From: Streptosporangiaceae bacterium NEAU-GS5
GTDB taxonomy: Bacteria; Actinomycetota; Actinomycetes; Streptosporangiales; Streptosporangiaceae
NCBI GenBank assembly: GCA_017592665.1
Contig: JAGFNW010000004.1
Coordinates: 248,001-312,000, forward strand
Reading direction: 5' to 3'
Length of the DNA: 64,000 nucleotides
A model generated the notes under the pieces. It saw only the letters and a program-made list of their open reading frames with translations. It was not told where the DNA came from and made no database searches. A program made the translations under genes and the position numbers. Every line of letters starts with the position of its first letter. The stretch's first letter is position 1. Shown one piece after another: positions 45,344-55,980 of this stretch.

Positions 45344-45357
45344 TAGAACGCGTTCTA
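45344..45357. promoter_or_regulatory. Perfect KstR-type palindrome between gmd and a glycosyltransferase
   Basis: TAGAACGCGTTCTA is a perfect 14-base palindrome and the best match to TnnAACnnGTTnnA in the window. It lies upstream of gmd (45299, minus) and 144 bases before the glycosyltransferase (45501, plus). A looser inverted repeat GCTAAC/GTTAGC at 45377-45413 lies beside it. Confidence 0.8.
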
Positions 45358-45500
45358 CAGAATGACGTTCGACTACGCTAACTTTGCACTTCGGAACGCG
45401 TGAAGGCGTTAGCAGAGACGAATATCACCTAAGCGGATCTTCCCGGACGTCCAATGGTAGGGTTTCGCAGGCTGGGAGCCCCCCGCGAAAGGAGACCCCT

Positions 45501-46742
45501 TTGGCAGACAGGCTGCGAGTCGCGCTGCTGTCTTATCGCAGCAAGCCCACCTGCGGCGGCCAGGGGGTGTACCTCCGCCACATCAGTCGCGAGCTGATCG
45601 CGCTCGGCCACCACGTCGAGGTCTTCTCCGGACAGCCCTATCCCGAGCTGGACGAGGGCGTCGTCCTCAACAAGGTGCCGAGTCTCGACCTCTACCGCGA
45701 CGAGGATCCGTTCCGTACGCCGAAGCCCGGCGAATACCGCGACTGGATCGACGCGCTCGAGGTGGCCACCATGTGGACGGCCGGGTTTCCCGAGCCGCTC
45801 ACCTTCAGCCTCCGCGCCCGCCGTGAGCTGCGTAAACGCGTGGGCGACTTCGACGTCGTCCAGGACAACCAGACGCTTGGATACGGCGTGCTCGGCATCG
45901 CCAAGCACTTCCCCGTCGTCGGCACCATCCACCACCCGATCAGCGTCGACCGGCGGATCGAGCTGGAGGCGGCCAAGGGCTGGAAGAAGCTGTCGATGCG
46001 CCGCTGGTACGGATTCGTCCGCATGCAGGCGTACGTGGCACCCCGGCTCAACCCGATCCTTACGGTCAGCGAGTCGTCTCTCGCCGACATCCACCGCGAC
46101 TTCCACGTGCCCGAGGCCAACATGCGGCTGGTCCCGCTCGGCGTGGACACCCGCTTCTTCCACCCGCGGCCCGAGCTGCCCAAGCGCCCCGGCTCCATCG
46201 TGGCCGTGGCCAGCGCCGACTCGCCCATGAAGGGGGTCGCGACGCTGCTACGCGCGGTCGCCAAGCTGGCCACCGAGCGCGAGGTGAACGTGACCGTGGT
46301 CAGCCGCCCGACGCCCGGCGGCCCGACCGAGAAGCTGGTCGCCGAGCTGTCGCTGCACGACAAGGTCACCTTCACGCACGGGATCTCCGACACCGAGCTG
46401 GCCACGTTGATCGCCACGTCGGAGGTGTCGGTCGTGCCCTCCCTCTACGAAGGATTCTCGCTGCCCGCCGTCGAGCACATGGCCTGCGGCACGCCGCTCG
46501 TGGCGTCCCGGACCGGCGCTCTGCCGGAAGTGGTGGGCGACGCGGCGGTGCAGGTGGCGCCGGGCGACGCCGAGGAACTCGCGGCCGTGCTGCGCCGCCT
46601 GCTCGATTCGCCGCAGGAGCGCGCCGAGGTCGGCCGGCAGGGCTACGACCGGGTCATGGAGCGCTACGCGTGGCCCGTCGTGGCGCGCAAGACGGTCGAG
46701 GCCTATCAGGAAGCGATCAGGAGATTCCGTGCTGACCGTTGA
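45501..46742 (+). CDS. GT4-family glycosyltransferase
   Basis: A 413-residue retaining glycosyltransferase with two Rossmann domains. The acceptor side begins RVALLSYRSKPTCGGQGVYL. The donor side has VPLGVDTRFFHPR, IVAVASADSPMKG, and the E-x7-E motif in SLYEGFSLPAVEHMACGTPLVA. I place the start at TTG 45501, 7 bases after AAAGGAG; the frame upstream is not conserved-looking. It overlaps the methyltransferase start by 14 bases. Sugar donor and acceptor are unknown. The nearby gmd suggests, but does not prove, a GDP-sugar. Confidence 0.9.
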   Translation: MADRLRVALLSYRSKPTCGGQGVYLRHISRELIALGHHVEVFSGQPYPELDEGVVLNKVPSLDLYRDEDPFRTPKPGEYRDWIDALEVATMWTAGFPEPLTFSLRARRELRKRVGDFDVVQDNQTLGYGVLGIAKHFPVVGTIHHPISVDRRIELEAAKGWKKLSMRRWYGFVRMQAYVAPRLNPILTVSESSLADIHRDFHVPEANMRLVPLGVDTRFFHPRPELPKRPGSIVAVASADSPMKGVATLLRAVAKLATEREVNVTVVSRPTPGGPTEKLVAELSLHDKVTFTHGISDTELATLIATSEVSVVPSLYEGFSLPAVEHMACGTPLVASRTGALPEVVGDAAVQVAPGDAEELAAVLRRLLDSPQERAEVGRQGYDRVMERYAWPVVARKTVEAYQEAIRRFRADR

Positions 46743-47438
46743 CTTCGCCCGGCTGCCGGTCGGCCCGGGCAACCGTGTGCTCGATCTCGGGGCGGGCGGT
46801 GGGCGTCATGCGTTCGAGGTGCTGCGGCGCGGCGCCGACGTCGTGGCCTTCGACATGGACCCCAAGGAGATGGAGTCCGTCGCCGGCATGTTCGCCGCGA
46901 TGGCCAAGGAGGGTGAGGTCCCGGCGGGGACGTCCGGCGAGGCCGTCGTGGGGGACGCGCTCGCCATGCCCTTTCCTGACGGCCACTTCGACCGGGTGAT
47001 CGCCTCCGAGGTGCTCGAGCACATCCCGGACGATCTGGCGGCCATGCGCGAGCTCGTGCGGGTGCTGGAGCCGGGCGGGATGGTCGCGGTCACGGTGCCG
47101 AGCTTCCTGCCGGAGCGGGTCTGCTGGGCGCTGTCGGAGGCCTACCACACCGCCCCCGGCGGACATATCCGGATTTATACCCTGGCGGAGCTTAAAGCCA
47201 AGCTGAAGTCGGTCGGGCTGGATGTGGGGCCGCATCACCACGCGCACGGGCTGCATTCGCCATATTGGTGGATCAAATGCGCGGTCGGCGTGAACGACGA
47301 TCAGCACCCGGTGGTCAAGGCGTACCACGAGCTCCTGGTCTGGGACATCATGAAGCGCCCGCCGGCCACCAGGCTGGCGGAGGCGGTGCTCAACCCGCTG
47401 ATCGGCAAGAGCGTGGTGGTCTACGCCCGGAAGCGCAC

Positions 47439-47442
<4 letters not shown>
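46729..47442 (+). CDS. Class I SAM-dependent methyltransferase
   Basis: A 237-residue methyltransferase: motif I VLDLGAGGGRHAFEV, motif II VVAFDMDPKEM, DALAMPFPDGHFDRVIASEVLEHIPDD and VRVLEPGGMVAVTVPSF. These are the usual type-11 features of small-molecule methylases. GTG at 46729 follows CAGGAG inside the glycosyltransferase gene. Its stop overlaps the next start (GTGA), so the three genes are coupled. The C-terminal part (PHHHAHGLHSPYWWIKC, VNDDQHP) is specific to this subgroup and may form the acceptor site. Confidence 0.9.
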
Positions 47443-49621
<2,179 letters not shown>

Positions 49622-49625
<4 letters not shown>

Positions 49626-49813
49626 AGATCAAGGTGGACTACCTGGTGTGCGAGGCCAACGCGGTGTGCGCGGGCCTCGCCCCTGAGGTTTTCGAGGTTG
49701 ACGACGACGACCAGCTGCACGTCCTGCTGGAGGAGCCGCCCGCCGAGATGCTGGACCGCGTACGGCACGCCGTGCGGTCCTGTCCCAAAGCCGCACTAAC
49801 CCTCGAGGAGTGA
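49622..49813 (+). CDS. [3Fe-4S]-type ferredoxin
   Basis: A 63-residue ferredoxin of the P450-partner type. Three cysteines are at C10 and C16 (YLVCEANAVCAGLAPEVF) and C54 (RSCPKAALTL); the position of a fourth is not Cys, consistent with a 3Fe-4S cluster. It probably donates electrons to the CYP125-like P450, as FdxD-type proteins do in mycobacterial steroid regulons. Start coupled to the FMN protein (ATGA). Confidence 0.92.
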
Positions 49814-49816
49814 CCT

Positions 49817-50902
49817 ATGCGCGGTGCGCTGCTGCACGCGGTCGGCGACGACAAACTCGACATCCGCGACGACCTCTCGCTGACGCCCGTCGGCCCCGGC
49901 GACGTCCGGGTGAAGATCAGGGCGACCGGCGTATGCCACTCCGACCTGTCGGCGATGAGCGGGATGCTCCCCCAGCCGTTGCCGCTGATCCCCGGCCACG
50001 AGGGCGCCGGCGAGGTCGTCGAGGTCGGCGACAACGTCAGCAGCGTGCAGCCGGGCGACCACGTCATCATCAACTGGACGCCCGCCTGCGGCGACTGCCC
50101 CAACTGCATCGTCGGGCAGCCGTTCCTCTGCATGACGTACGTGATGCGGGGCTTCATGGAGTCCCGTTTCGTCTACGGCGGCGAGTCGACGGCGTTCGGC
50201 ATGGCCGGCTGCGGCACCTGGGCCGAGGAGATCGTGGTCCCCTGGCAGGGCGCCATCAAGGTCGACGCCTCGATCCCCTACGAGGCGGCCGCCCTGATCG
50301 GCTGCGGCATCACCACCGGCGTCGGCGCCGCCCTCAACACCGCCAAGGTGCGCCCCGGCTCCACGGTCGCCGTGGTCGGCTGCGGCGGCGTGGGCCTCTC
50401 CGTCATCCAGGGCGCGCGCATCTCCGGCGCCACCACGATCCTCGCCATCGACCCGCTGGAGTCCAAGCACGCCCTGGCCAAGAAGGTCGGCGCCACCCAC
50501 GCCTGCACCCCGGACCAGCTCATGGACGCCCTGGGCGAGCTCACCGCCGGGCAGGGCTTCGACTACGGCTTCGAGGTCGTCGGCAAGTCACAGGCCATCA
50601 TGACGGCCTGGCAGGCCACCCGCCGCGGCGGCGACGTCATCGTCGTAGGCGCCGGCGCCATGGACGACCAGGTCCCCTTCAACGCCTTCAGCCTCCTGTT
50701 CGAAGGCAAGAACCTGCTGTCGTCCCTCTACGGCGGCTCCGACGTCCGCCGCGACTTCCCCAAGTTCGCCCGGCTCTACGCCTCCGGCCAACTCGACCTC
50801 GACAGCATGATCAGCGCCAGAATCAAACTCGCCGACCTCAACGACGCCGTCACCGCCCTCAAATCCGGCGAAGTCCTCCGCCAAATCGTCCTCCTCGACT
50901 GA
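49817..50902 (+). CDS. Zinc-dependent alcohol dehydrogenase (MDR)
   Basis: A 361-residue medium-chain dehydrogenase. Catalytic zinc ligands: GVCHSD, PGHEGAGEV, and ALIGCGITTG. Structural zinc: CGDCPNCIVGQPFLC (four Cys). The NAD motif is VGCGGVGLSVIQGA. It would oxidise an alcohol, possibly the C26-hydroxylated steroid side chain, given the operon and regulator site. ATG 49817 follows CGAGGAG, overlapping no gene but only 3 bases after the ferredoxin stop. Confidence 0.9.
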   Translation: MRGALLHAVGDDKLDIRDDLSLTPVGPGDVRVKIRATGVCHSDLSAMSGMLPQPLPLIPGHEGAGEVVEVGDNVSSVQPGDHVIINWTPACGDCPNCIVGQPFLCMTYVMRGFMESRFVYGGESTAFGMAGCGTWAEEIVVPWQGAIKVDASIPYEAAALIGCGITTGVGAALNTAKVRPGSTVAVVGCGGVGLSVIQGARISGATTILAIDPLESKHALAKKVGATHACTPDQLMDALGELTAGQGFDYGFEVVGKSQAIMTAWQATRRGGDVIVVGAGAMDDQVPFNAFSLLFEGKNLLSSLYGGSDVRRDFPKFARLYASGQLDLDSMISARIKLADLNDAVTALKSGEVLRQIVLLD

Positions 50903-50906
50903 CAGC

Positions 50907-51341
50907 TCAAAGGTCGTCGGGAAGAAGGCGGAAGCAACTCGGCCCCGCCAGCGGCGCCAGCGTGCGGAAGTGCTTGCGGTCCAGTGTCAGCAGCGCGTCG
51001 GTGCTGTATCGGGCCGCAAGCACGACGTTGATCGCGTCCGTCAGCCCAATGGGCATGGCGCGGTATTTCACTCGCACGGCGTGGGCCGCCGCGATGACCT
51101 CGGACGGCGTATGGGCGATCTCATAGAGGCCCGCTCCGGCCTTCTCCACGATGTGGGCGGAGATCGCCATCGCCATCCGGTCGCCCAGGTGTTTCGCAAT
51201 GAGATAGTCCAGGTCTGCCAGGACCATAGGAGAGATCACCAGCTGTGACGCCTGCGCGATGGACGTGCGGCAGGCGTCATGGTCAGGTTCGTCCTCGTCG
51301 ATCGACGCCAGCAGACCCGACGTGTCGGCGATAACGATCAC
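50907..51341 (-). CDS. VapC-like PIN-domain toxin
   Basis: A 144-residue PIN-domain RNase: acidic active-site residues in VIADTSGLLASID, the E/D in central ISPMVLADLDYLIA, LTDAINVVLAARY and LLTLDRKHFRTL. It probably cuts a specific RNA when freed from its antitoxin. GTG 51341 overlaps the antitoxin stop (GTGA), standard for vapBC. The gene ends 4 bases from the convergent alcohol dehydrogenase. Confidence 0.88.
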   Translation of the reverse strand: MIVIADTSGLLASIDEDEPDHDACRTSIAQASQLVISPMVLADLDYLIAKHLGDRMAMAISAHIVEKAGAGLYEIAHTPSEVIAAAHAVRVKYRAMPIGLTDAINVVLAARYSTDALLTLDRKHFRTLAPLAGPSCFRLLPDDL

Positions 51342-51565
51342 TCAGGCTCCCCGAAGCCGTCGGCCAGCAGTTCGTCGGCGCGCGAAGCCAGGCCGCCCCC
51401 TCGGGCGGTCGGCATGTCGCACCGGCCGAGGGGCGGACCGTAGCGAGCGAGGACCAGGTCGACCCCCTCGCGGATGAGCTCGGCCTCGCTTCGCTCCAGC
51501 CGCGCGGCCGCCTCCTTGAGCGCCCTGCTCTGTTGATCTCTCAGGTAAACAGCCGTCTGCCGCAT
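51338..51565 (-). CDS. VapB-like antitoxin (ribbon-helix-helix)
   Basis: A 75-residue antitoxin: MRQTAVYLRDQQSRALKEAAARLERSEAELIREGVDLVL forms a ribbon-helix-helix domain and the C-terminal tail (ASRADELLADGFGEPE) would wrap the toxin. Start ATG 51565; a longer frame to 51598 reads through the promoter. It represses the pair by binding the inverted repeat at 51570-51588. Confidence 0.85.
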   Translation of the reverse strand: MRQTAVYLRDQQSRALKEAAARLERSEAELIREGVDLVLARYGPPLGRCDMPTARGGGLASRADELLADGFGEPE

Positions 51566-51569
51566 ACCA

Positions 51570-51600
51570 CCTATTGTAATCGTATAGGCATGATCCACAA
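51570..51600 (-). promoter_or_regulatory. vapBC promoter and operator
   Basis: On the minus strand, TTGTGG (-35, 51595-51600) and TACAAT (-10, 51573-51578) are 16 bases apart. CCTAT-N9-ATAGG (51570-51588) overlaps the -10. The predicted transcription start is next to the ATG at 51565, so the message may be leaderless even though AGGTGG precedes the ATG. Confidence 0.65.
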
Positions 51601-51616
51601 CGCCCTGGAGCTCGGG

Positions 51617-52513
51617 TCAGAGCATGGCTTGCATGGAGGCGGAGGCTTGTTGGCCGAGGGTGGTGGGGTGGAGGTATGGCTGTTCGGCCATGATGGCGTC
51701 CCAGTTTTCGGCGATGGACTCGATGGAGATGTCGTCCGTACGCCAGCCGGGGCCTTCGGCCACGAATACGCGGGCGACCCGGCCGGCGCCGACGGTGAAG
51801 ACTTCGCCCGAGGTCTCGCAGGTCTCGTGGCACATGTAGGCGACGAGAGGGCTGATCTGCTCGGGGGTGAACTTCGCCTCGAACTCGGCCGGAAGCAGGG
51901 ACGAGGTCATCCGCGTCCAGGCGATGGGGGCGATGGCGTTGGCCTTGATGTTGGCCCGGGCGCCTTCGATGCCGAGGGTCTTGGTGAGGCCGACCAGGCC
52001 CATCTTCGCGGTCGAATAGTTGGCCTGGCCGAAGTTGCCGAACAGCCCCGCCGGGGACGAGGTGTTGACGATCCGGCCGTACCCCTGTTCCTTCATGTGG
52101 CCGAAGGCCATCCGCGACACCAGGAAAGAGCCGCGCACATGGACGGCGAGCACCCCGTCGAACTCCTCGACGCTCATCTTGCCGAACGACTTGTCGCGCA
52201 GGATGCCGGCATTGTTGACCAGGATGTCGATCCGCCCGTAGGTGTCGAGCGCGGCCTGGACGATGGCCTGCGCGCCCTCGGGGGTGGCGACGTTGTCGGC
52301 GTTGGCGATGGCGGCCCCGCCGTTCTTCTCGATGAGCGCGGCGACGTCGGCGGCCGGACCGGTCGACGCACCCGTGCCGTCGAGCGCCCCGCCGAGGTCG
52401 TTGACGACGACCTGGGCGCCGCGTTCGGCGAGCAGCAGGGCATGTGAGCGTCCTAGCCCGTGTCCCGCGCCGGTGACGATCGCGACCTTGCCGTCGAACC
52501 TGAGCTCCGCCAT
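51617..52513 (-). CDS. SDR, MFE-2-like hydroxyacyl-CoA dehydrogenase (ChsB1/Hsd4B-like)
   Basis: A 298-residue short-chain dehydrogenase of the 17-beta-HSD type 4 group: KVAIVTGAGHGLGRSHALLLAERGAQVVVNDLGG cofactor region, NNAG, NTSSPAGLFGNFGQANYSTAK catalytic Ser/Tyr/Lys, and the long C-terminal extension. Mycobacterial Hsd4B (ChsB1) oxidises the side-chain 3-hydroxyacyl-CoA during cholesterol breakdown and neighbours a ferredoxin gene in that regulon. ATG 52513 follows CTGGGAGG. Upstream GAACAACATTCT is only a weak KstR-like match. Confidence 0.84.
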   Translation of the reverse strand: MAELRFDGKVAIVTGAGHGLGRSHALLLAERGAQVVVNDLGGALDGTGASTGPAADVAALIEKNGGAAIANADNVATPEGAQAIVQAALDTYGRIDILVNNAGILRDKSFGKMSVEEFDGVLAVHVRGSFLVSRMAFGHMKEQGYGRIVNTSSPAGLFGNFGQANYSTAKMGLVGLTKTLGIEGARANIKANAIAPIAWTRMTSSLLPAEFEAKFTPEQISPLVAYMCHETCETSGEVFTVGAGRVARVFVAEGPGWRTDDISIESIAENWDAIMAEQPYLHPTTLGQQASASMQAML

Positions 52514-52551
52514 CGCAGCCTCCCAGAAGAGAACAACATTCTGGTCGATAA

Positions 52552-52585
52552 CACTATCAGCGGCGTCCATCCTCAACGGATAGTG
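52552..52585. promoter_or_regulatory. Inverted repeat in the divergent spacer
   Basis: CACTATC (52552-52558) and GATAGTG (52579-52585) are 7-bp arms separated by 20 bases, between the SDR (minus) and the next plus-strand gene. A regulator site is possible. Identity unknown. Confidence 0.35.
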
Positions 52586-52656
52586 ATCGGGCGGATAAAT
52601 TCCTGCTACACTCATGGGCCCCGGTAGGGGATTTCGCCCACACGGAGGCCATGCAC

Positions 52657-53715
52657 ATGACGTTCACCCCGCCGCTGCGGGTTGTCCAATGGGCCACCGG
52701 CGCAGTCGGAGGGTATGCGTTGCGCGGCATCCTCTCCCGTCCCGAGTTCGAGCTCGCCGGGGTCCTGGTCTACGACCCCGACAAGGTCGGCCTTGACGCG
52801 GGCACGCTGGTCGGCCTGCCGCCCACAGAGGTCGTCTGCACCGACGACGTCGATGAGATCATCGCCACGCCCGCCGACTGCGTGCTGCACATGCCGCTGC
52901 CCGCCTCCTACTACGGCGGCGACAATTCGACCGACGTCGAGACCATCTGCGCCCTGCTCGCCTCGGGCAAGAACGTGATCACCACGACCGGCTTCGTCTA
53001 CCCCTGGATGTACGGCCTCGCCGTGGTCGACCGGCTCCAGGACGCCTGCGCGACGGGCGGCACCTCCCTGCACGGCACGGGCATCAACCCCGGATTCATC
53101 AGCGACATCCTCCCGCTCGCCCTGTCGGGCCTTTCGTCCCGGCTCGACCACATCTTCGTGCGCGAGTCCTCCGACTATCGGGGCCATCCGTCGCGTCAGA
53201 TCGTGGCCGACCTGATCGGATTCACGCGTACGCCGAAGGACTACGCGACCGCGATCCGGCCCTTCCGGGCCTTCCAGCGGTCGCTGTTCGCCGAGAGCGT
53301 CCAGCTGGTCTCCTCCGCCCTCGGCGTGGCGCTCGACGAGATCGAGGAGAGCGACGAATTCGAGCTGGCGACGGAGGAGTTCGAGATCGCGGCGGGCGTC
53401 GTGCGGCCGGGCACGGTGTGCGCGTCGCGATGGACGTTCGCCGGGCTCGTGCGCGGGCGGCCGTTCATGACGGTCGAATGCATCTACAAGGCCGATTCGA
53501 GCAAGGTCGACCGCTGGGCCGCCCCCGGGTTCGCCATCCACCTGGAGGGCCAGCCGTCGATCTCGGTCGCCATCGACGAGATGTCGCACGGCCTCGCCGG
53601 CGCCGCGGCCCACGCCGTCAACTCGATCGCCGCTGTCGTGTCGGCCCCGCCCGGCATCCGTACGGCTCTCGACCTGCCGCTGGCCACCGGGCGGGGCACC
53701 GTGAAGCTCGCCTGA
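52657..53715 (+). CDS. Dihydrodipicolinate-reductase-like NAD(P)-binding protein
   Basis: A 352-residue protein with an N-terminal Rossmann fold (RVVQWATGAVGGYALRGILSR, LAGVLVYDPDKVG) and a C-terminal catalytic-like domain, resembling the group annotated as amine/2,4-diaminopentanoate dehydrogenase or DapB-like. VLHMPLPASYYGGDNSTDVE and TSLHGTGINPGFISDILPL are family-typical. ATG 52657 is 8 bases after GGAGG; the ATG at 52651 is too close to it. Real substrate unknown. Divergence from a ChsB1-like gene hints at steroid-related metabolism. Confidence 0.75.
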   Translation: MTFTPPLRVVQWATGAVGGYALRGILSRPEFELAGVLVYDPDKVGLDAGTLVGLPPTEVVCTDDVDEIIATPADCVLHMPLPASYYGGDNSTDVETICALLASGKNVITTTGFVYPWMYGLAVVDRLQDACATGGTSLHGTGINPGFISDILPLALSGLSSRLDHIFVRESSDYRGHPSRQIVADLIGFTRTPKDYATAIRPFRAFQRSLFAESVQLVSSALGVALDEIEESDEFELATEEFEIAAGVVRPGTVCASRWTFAGLVRGRPFMTVECIYKADSSKVDRWAAPGFAIHLEGQPSISVAIDEMSHGLAGAAAHAVNSIAAVVSAPPGIRTALDLPLATGRGTVKLA

Positions 53716-53729
53716 AGAAGGCTTGAGTC

Positions 53730-54209
53730 TTAGACGTGGGGGACGAAGCGCCCGAAGCGTCCCTGGTGATAAAGAAGCGGTCGGCCCGTGCGCACGTCGG
53801 CGGCGACCACGAGCCCCACGACGAGGATGTGGTCGCCCACCTCGGCCGTGTGCCGCAGGCGGCACAGCAGGTGCGCGGCCACCTCGTCGAGGACGGGCAC
53901 GCCTTCGGGCCCGGCCGTCCACCCGGTCTCCGCGAACCGGTCGATCCCCTTGCGCGCGAATCGCGCGGCGACCTCCTTCTGGTGGCTGGCCAGCACGTTC
54001 ACCCCGAAGGTCGGGGCCTCGCGCAGCGCCGGCCAGGTGGTCGACGACTGCGCCACATAAAACGACACGAGCGGCGGCTGGAGGCTGACCGACGAGAACG
54101 AGGTCGCGGTCAGCCCCACCGGCGTGCCGCCGGGCGCCGCGGTGACCACCACGACGCCCGCAGCGTGCGTGGCCAGCGCCCGGCGGAACTCATCGACCCC
54201 GACCGTCAT
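53730..54209 (-). CDS. Flavin reductase (HpaC/split-barrel type)
   Basis: A 159-residue flavin reductase domain protein: FRRALATHAAGVVVVTAAPGGTPVGLTATSFSSVSLQPPLVSFY, FGVNVLASHQKEVAARFA and GDHILVVGLVVAADV. It reduces FMN with NAD(P)H for a partner monooxygenase. It is the last gene of the operon. Its ATG (54209) overlaps the stop of the second reductase (ATGA). Confidence 0.88.
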   Translation of the reverse strand: MTVGVDEFRRALATHAAGVVVVTAAPGGTPVGLTATSFSSVSLQPPLVSFYVAQSSTTWPALREAPTFGVNVLASHQKEVAARFARKGIDRFAETGWTAGPEGVPVLDEVAAHLLCRLRHTAEVGDHILVVGLVVAADVRTGRPLLYHQGRFGRFVPHV

Positions 54210-54697
54210 GTCAGAACATCCTGCGGGATCACGCGATCCAGCCATCGCCCCAGCACCTCGTCCAGGTCGGGCAGCTGAGACTCCAGCAGCGCCAGGCCCG
54301 GCGTCGGCACGGTCGCGCCCAGTTCGACCAGCAGCGGCCGCAGGTGCACCTCCACTGCCAGCGCGTGCTTGGGATCGCCCATGACGAGCACCGGCAGCGC
54401 CGTCTTCCCGGCCAGCGCCTGGGGCGGCAGCCGGTCGAGGAACGCCTTCAGCAGTCCCGTGTAGGTCCCCTTGTACGTCGGACTGGCCACCACCAGCACC
54501 GACGCGTCCAGGACCAGATCCAGGGCCGCCTCGACGGCGGCCGAAGGACCGAACAGGTGCGGCGCGATCCCGGCCAGGTCGACCACGTCGCCGCGCGGCC
54601 CGCCGGTCCGCTCGGCCACCAGCTCGGCGGCGCGTACGGCCACGCCCAGCGTCCGCGACCCGGACCGCGGATTTCCCACCACCGTCAGAACGCTCAT
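54206..54697 (-). CDS. NAD(P)H-dependent FMN reductase (SsuE-like)
   Basis: A 163-residue flavodoxin-fold reductase. LTVVGNPRSGSRT is the FMN phosphate loop and VVASPTYKGTYTGLLKAFLDRLPP is the second loop, both typical of SsuE. It too could supply FMNH2 to the monooxygenase upstream. ATG 54697 overlaps the monooxygenase stop (ATGA). Two unrelated reductases in one operon is unusual. Confidence 0.88.
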   Translation of the reverse strand: MSVLTVVGNPRSGSRTLGVAVRAAELVAERTGGPRGDVVDLAGIAPHLFGPSAAVEAALDLVLDASVLVVASPTYKGTYTGLLKAFLDRLPPQALAGKTALPVLVMGDPKHALAVEVHLRPLLVELGATVPTPGLALLESQLPDLDEVLGRWLDRVIPQDVLT

Positions 54698-55980
54698 GCG
54701 GGCACTCTTTCCAGGCCGTAGTTCTCGCGCAACGTCCGGCCTTCGTACTCGTGCCGGAACAGGCCGCGCTCCTGAAGCACGGGCACGACGTGGTCCACGA
54801 AGTCCTCCAATCCAGCCGGAAGGGTCGGCGGCATGATGTTGAATCCGTCGGCCGCTCCCTGCGTGAACCACTCCTCGATCTGGTCGGCCACCTGCTCGGG
54901 CGTGCCCGCGACCACGCGGTGGCCGCGTCCGCCGGCCAGGCGCTTGGTCAGGTCGCGGACGGTGAGCCGCTCGCGGCGGGCCAGATCGACGATCAGCTGG
55001 ACCCGGCTCTGGTGGCCCTCCGTCTCAAGCGCCACGTCGGGCAGCGGGCGATCGAGGTCGTCCTCGGTCAGCGGCAGGCCGATGATCCCCGACAGCTGGG
55101 CCAGGCCGTACGCGGGGATGAGCAGATCTTCGAGCTCCTTCTCCAGCCGCAACGCCTCGCGCTCGGTGGCGCCGATGATCGGCGAGATGCCCGGCAGGAT
55201 GAGCGGGTCCCGGCCATGCGCGGCGGCCCGCGCCTTGAGGTCGGCGTAGAAGGCCTTGCCGTCGGCGAGCGTCTGCTGGGCCGTGAACACGGCCTCGGCG
55301 TAGCGCGCCGCGAAGTCCTTGCCGTCCTCCGAGGACCCGGCCTGGACCAGCAGCGGGCGGCCCTGCGGCGAGCGCTGCGTGTTCAGCGGGCCCTTGACCT
55401 TGAAGTGGGCGCCATCATGATCAAGCGGGTGAATCTTGTCGGGATCCGCATAAATCCCGTTCCGTCGGTCGCTGAGGACGGCGTCGTCGTCCCAGCTGTG
55501 CCAAAGCTTGAGCGCCACGTCCACGAACTCGGCGGCCCGCGCGTACCGCTCCTGATGGGCCGGCCGCTCGATGCCGAAGTTGCCGGCCTCGGCCTCGCTC
55601 GCCGAGGTCACGATGTTCCAGCCGGCCCTCCCCCGGCTGATGTGGTCCAGCGACGCGAACGCCCGCGCCAGATGGAACGGCTCGTTGTACGTCGTCGAGG
55701 CGGTGGCGATCAACCCGACGTGGTCGGTGGCCGCGGCCAGCGCCGACAGCAGGGTCAGCGGTTCGAGCCCGCCGAGGGCGTTGTGCCGTACGTTCCCCCA
55801 CAAGGCCAGGCCATCGGCGAGAAAGACGGAGTCGAGCCGGCCGCGCTCGGCGATCCTGGCCAGATTCTGATAATGCCGGACATCGGTGACCTTCTCGGGA
55901 TTCGTCCGGGGATGCCGCCAAGCGGCCTCATGATGGCCCACCCCCATCAAGAAGGCGTTCAGCCGCAGCTTTCGTGTCAT
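54694..55980 (-). CDS. LLM-class flavin-dependent monooxygenase (NtaA/DszA/DmoA family)
   Basis: A 428-residue two-component monooxygenase of the bacterial-luciferase fold: LRLNAFLMGVGHHEAAWRHP, LFLADGLA-type SVFLADGLALWGN, ATASTTYNEPFHLARAFASLDHISRGRAGWNIVTS, and HDGAHFKVKGPLN. Relatives oxidise dibenzothiophene sulfone, dimethyl sulfide, nitrilotriacetate or pristinamycin precursors with FMNH2. The sulfonate-type transporter in the same operon favours an organosulfur substrate, but I cannot specify it. Its ATG (55980) overlaps the permease stop (ATGA). Confidence 0.9.
   Translation of the reverse strand: MTRKLRLNAFLMGVGHHEAAWRHPRTNPEKVTDVRHYQNLARIAERGRLDSVFLADGLALWGNVRHNALGGLEPLTLLSALAAATDHVGLIATASTTYNEPFHLARAFASLDHISRGRAGWNIVTSASEAEAGNFGIERPAHQERYARAAEFVDVALKLWHSWDDDAVLSDRRNGIYADPDKIHPLDHDGAHFKVKGPLNTQRSPQGRPLLVQAGSSEDGKDFAARYAEAVFTAQQTLADGKAFYADLKARAAAHGRDPLILPGISPIIGATEREALRLEKELEDLLIPAYGLAQLSGIIGLPLTEDDLDRPLPDVALETEGHQSRVQLIVDLARRERLTVRDLTKRLAGGRGHRVVAGTPEQVADQIEEWFTQGAADGFNIMPPTLPAGLEDFVDHVVPVLQERGLFRHEYEGRTLRENYGLERVPA

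Noticed and set aside
52529-52542. GAACAACATTCTG before the ChsB1-like gene as a KstR site
   Set aside because: The arm spacing is one base too long and the GTT half is lost; kept only as a weak hint.
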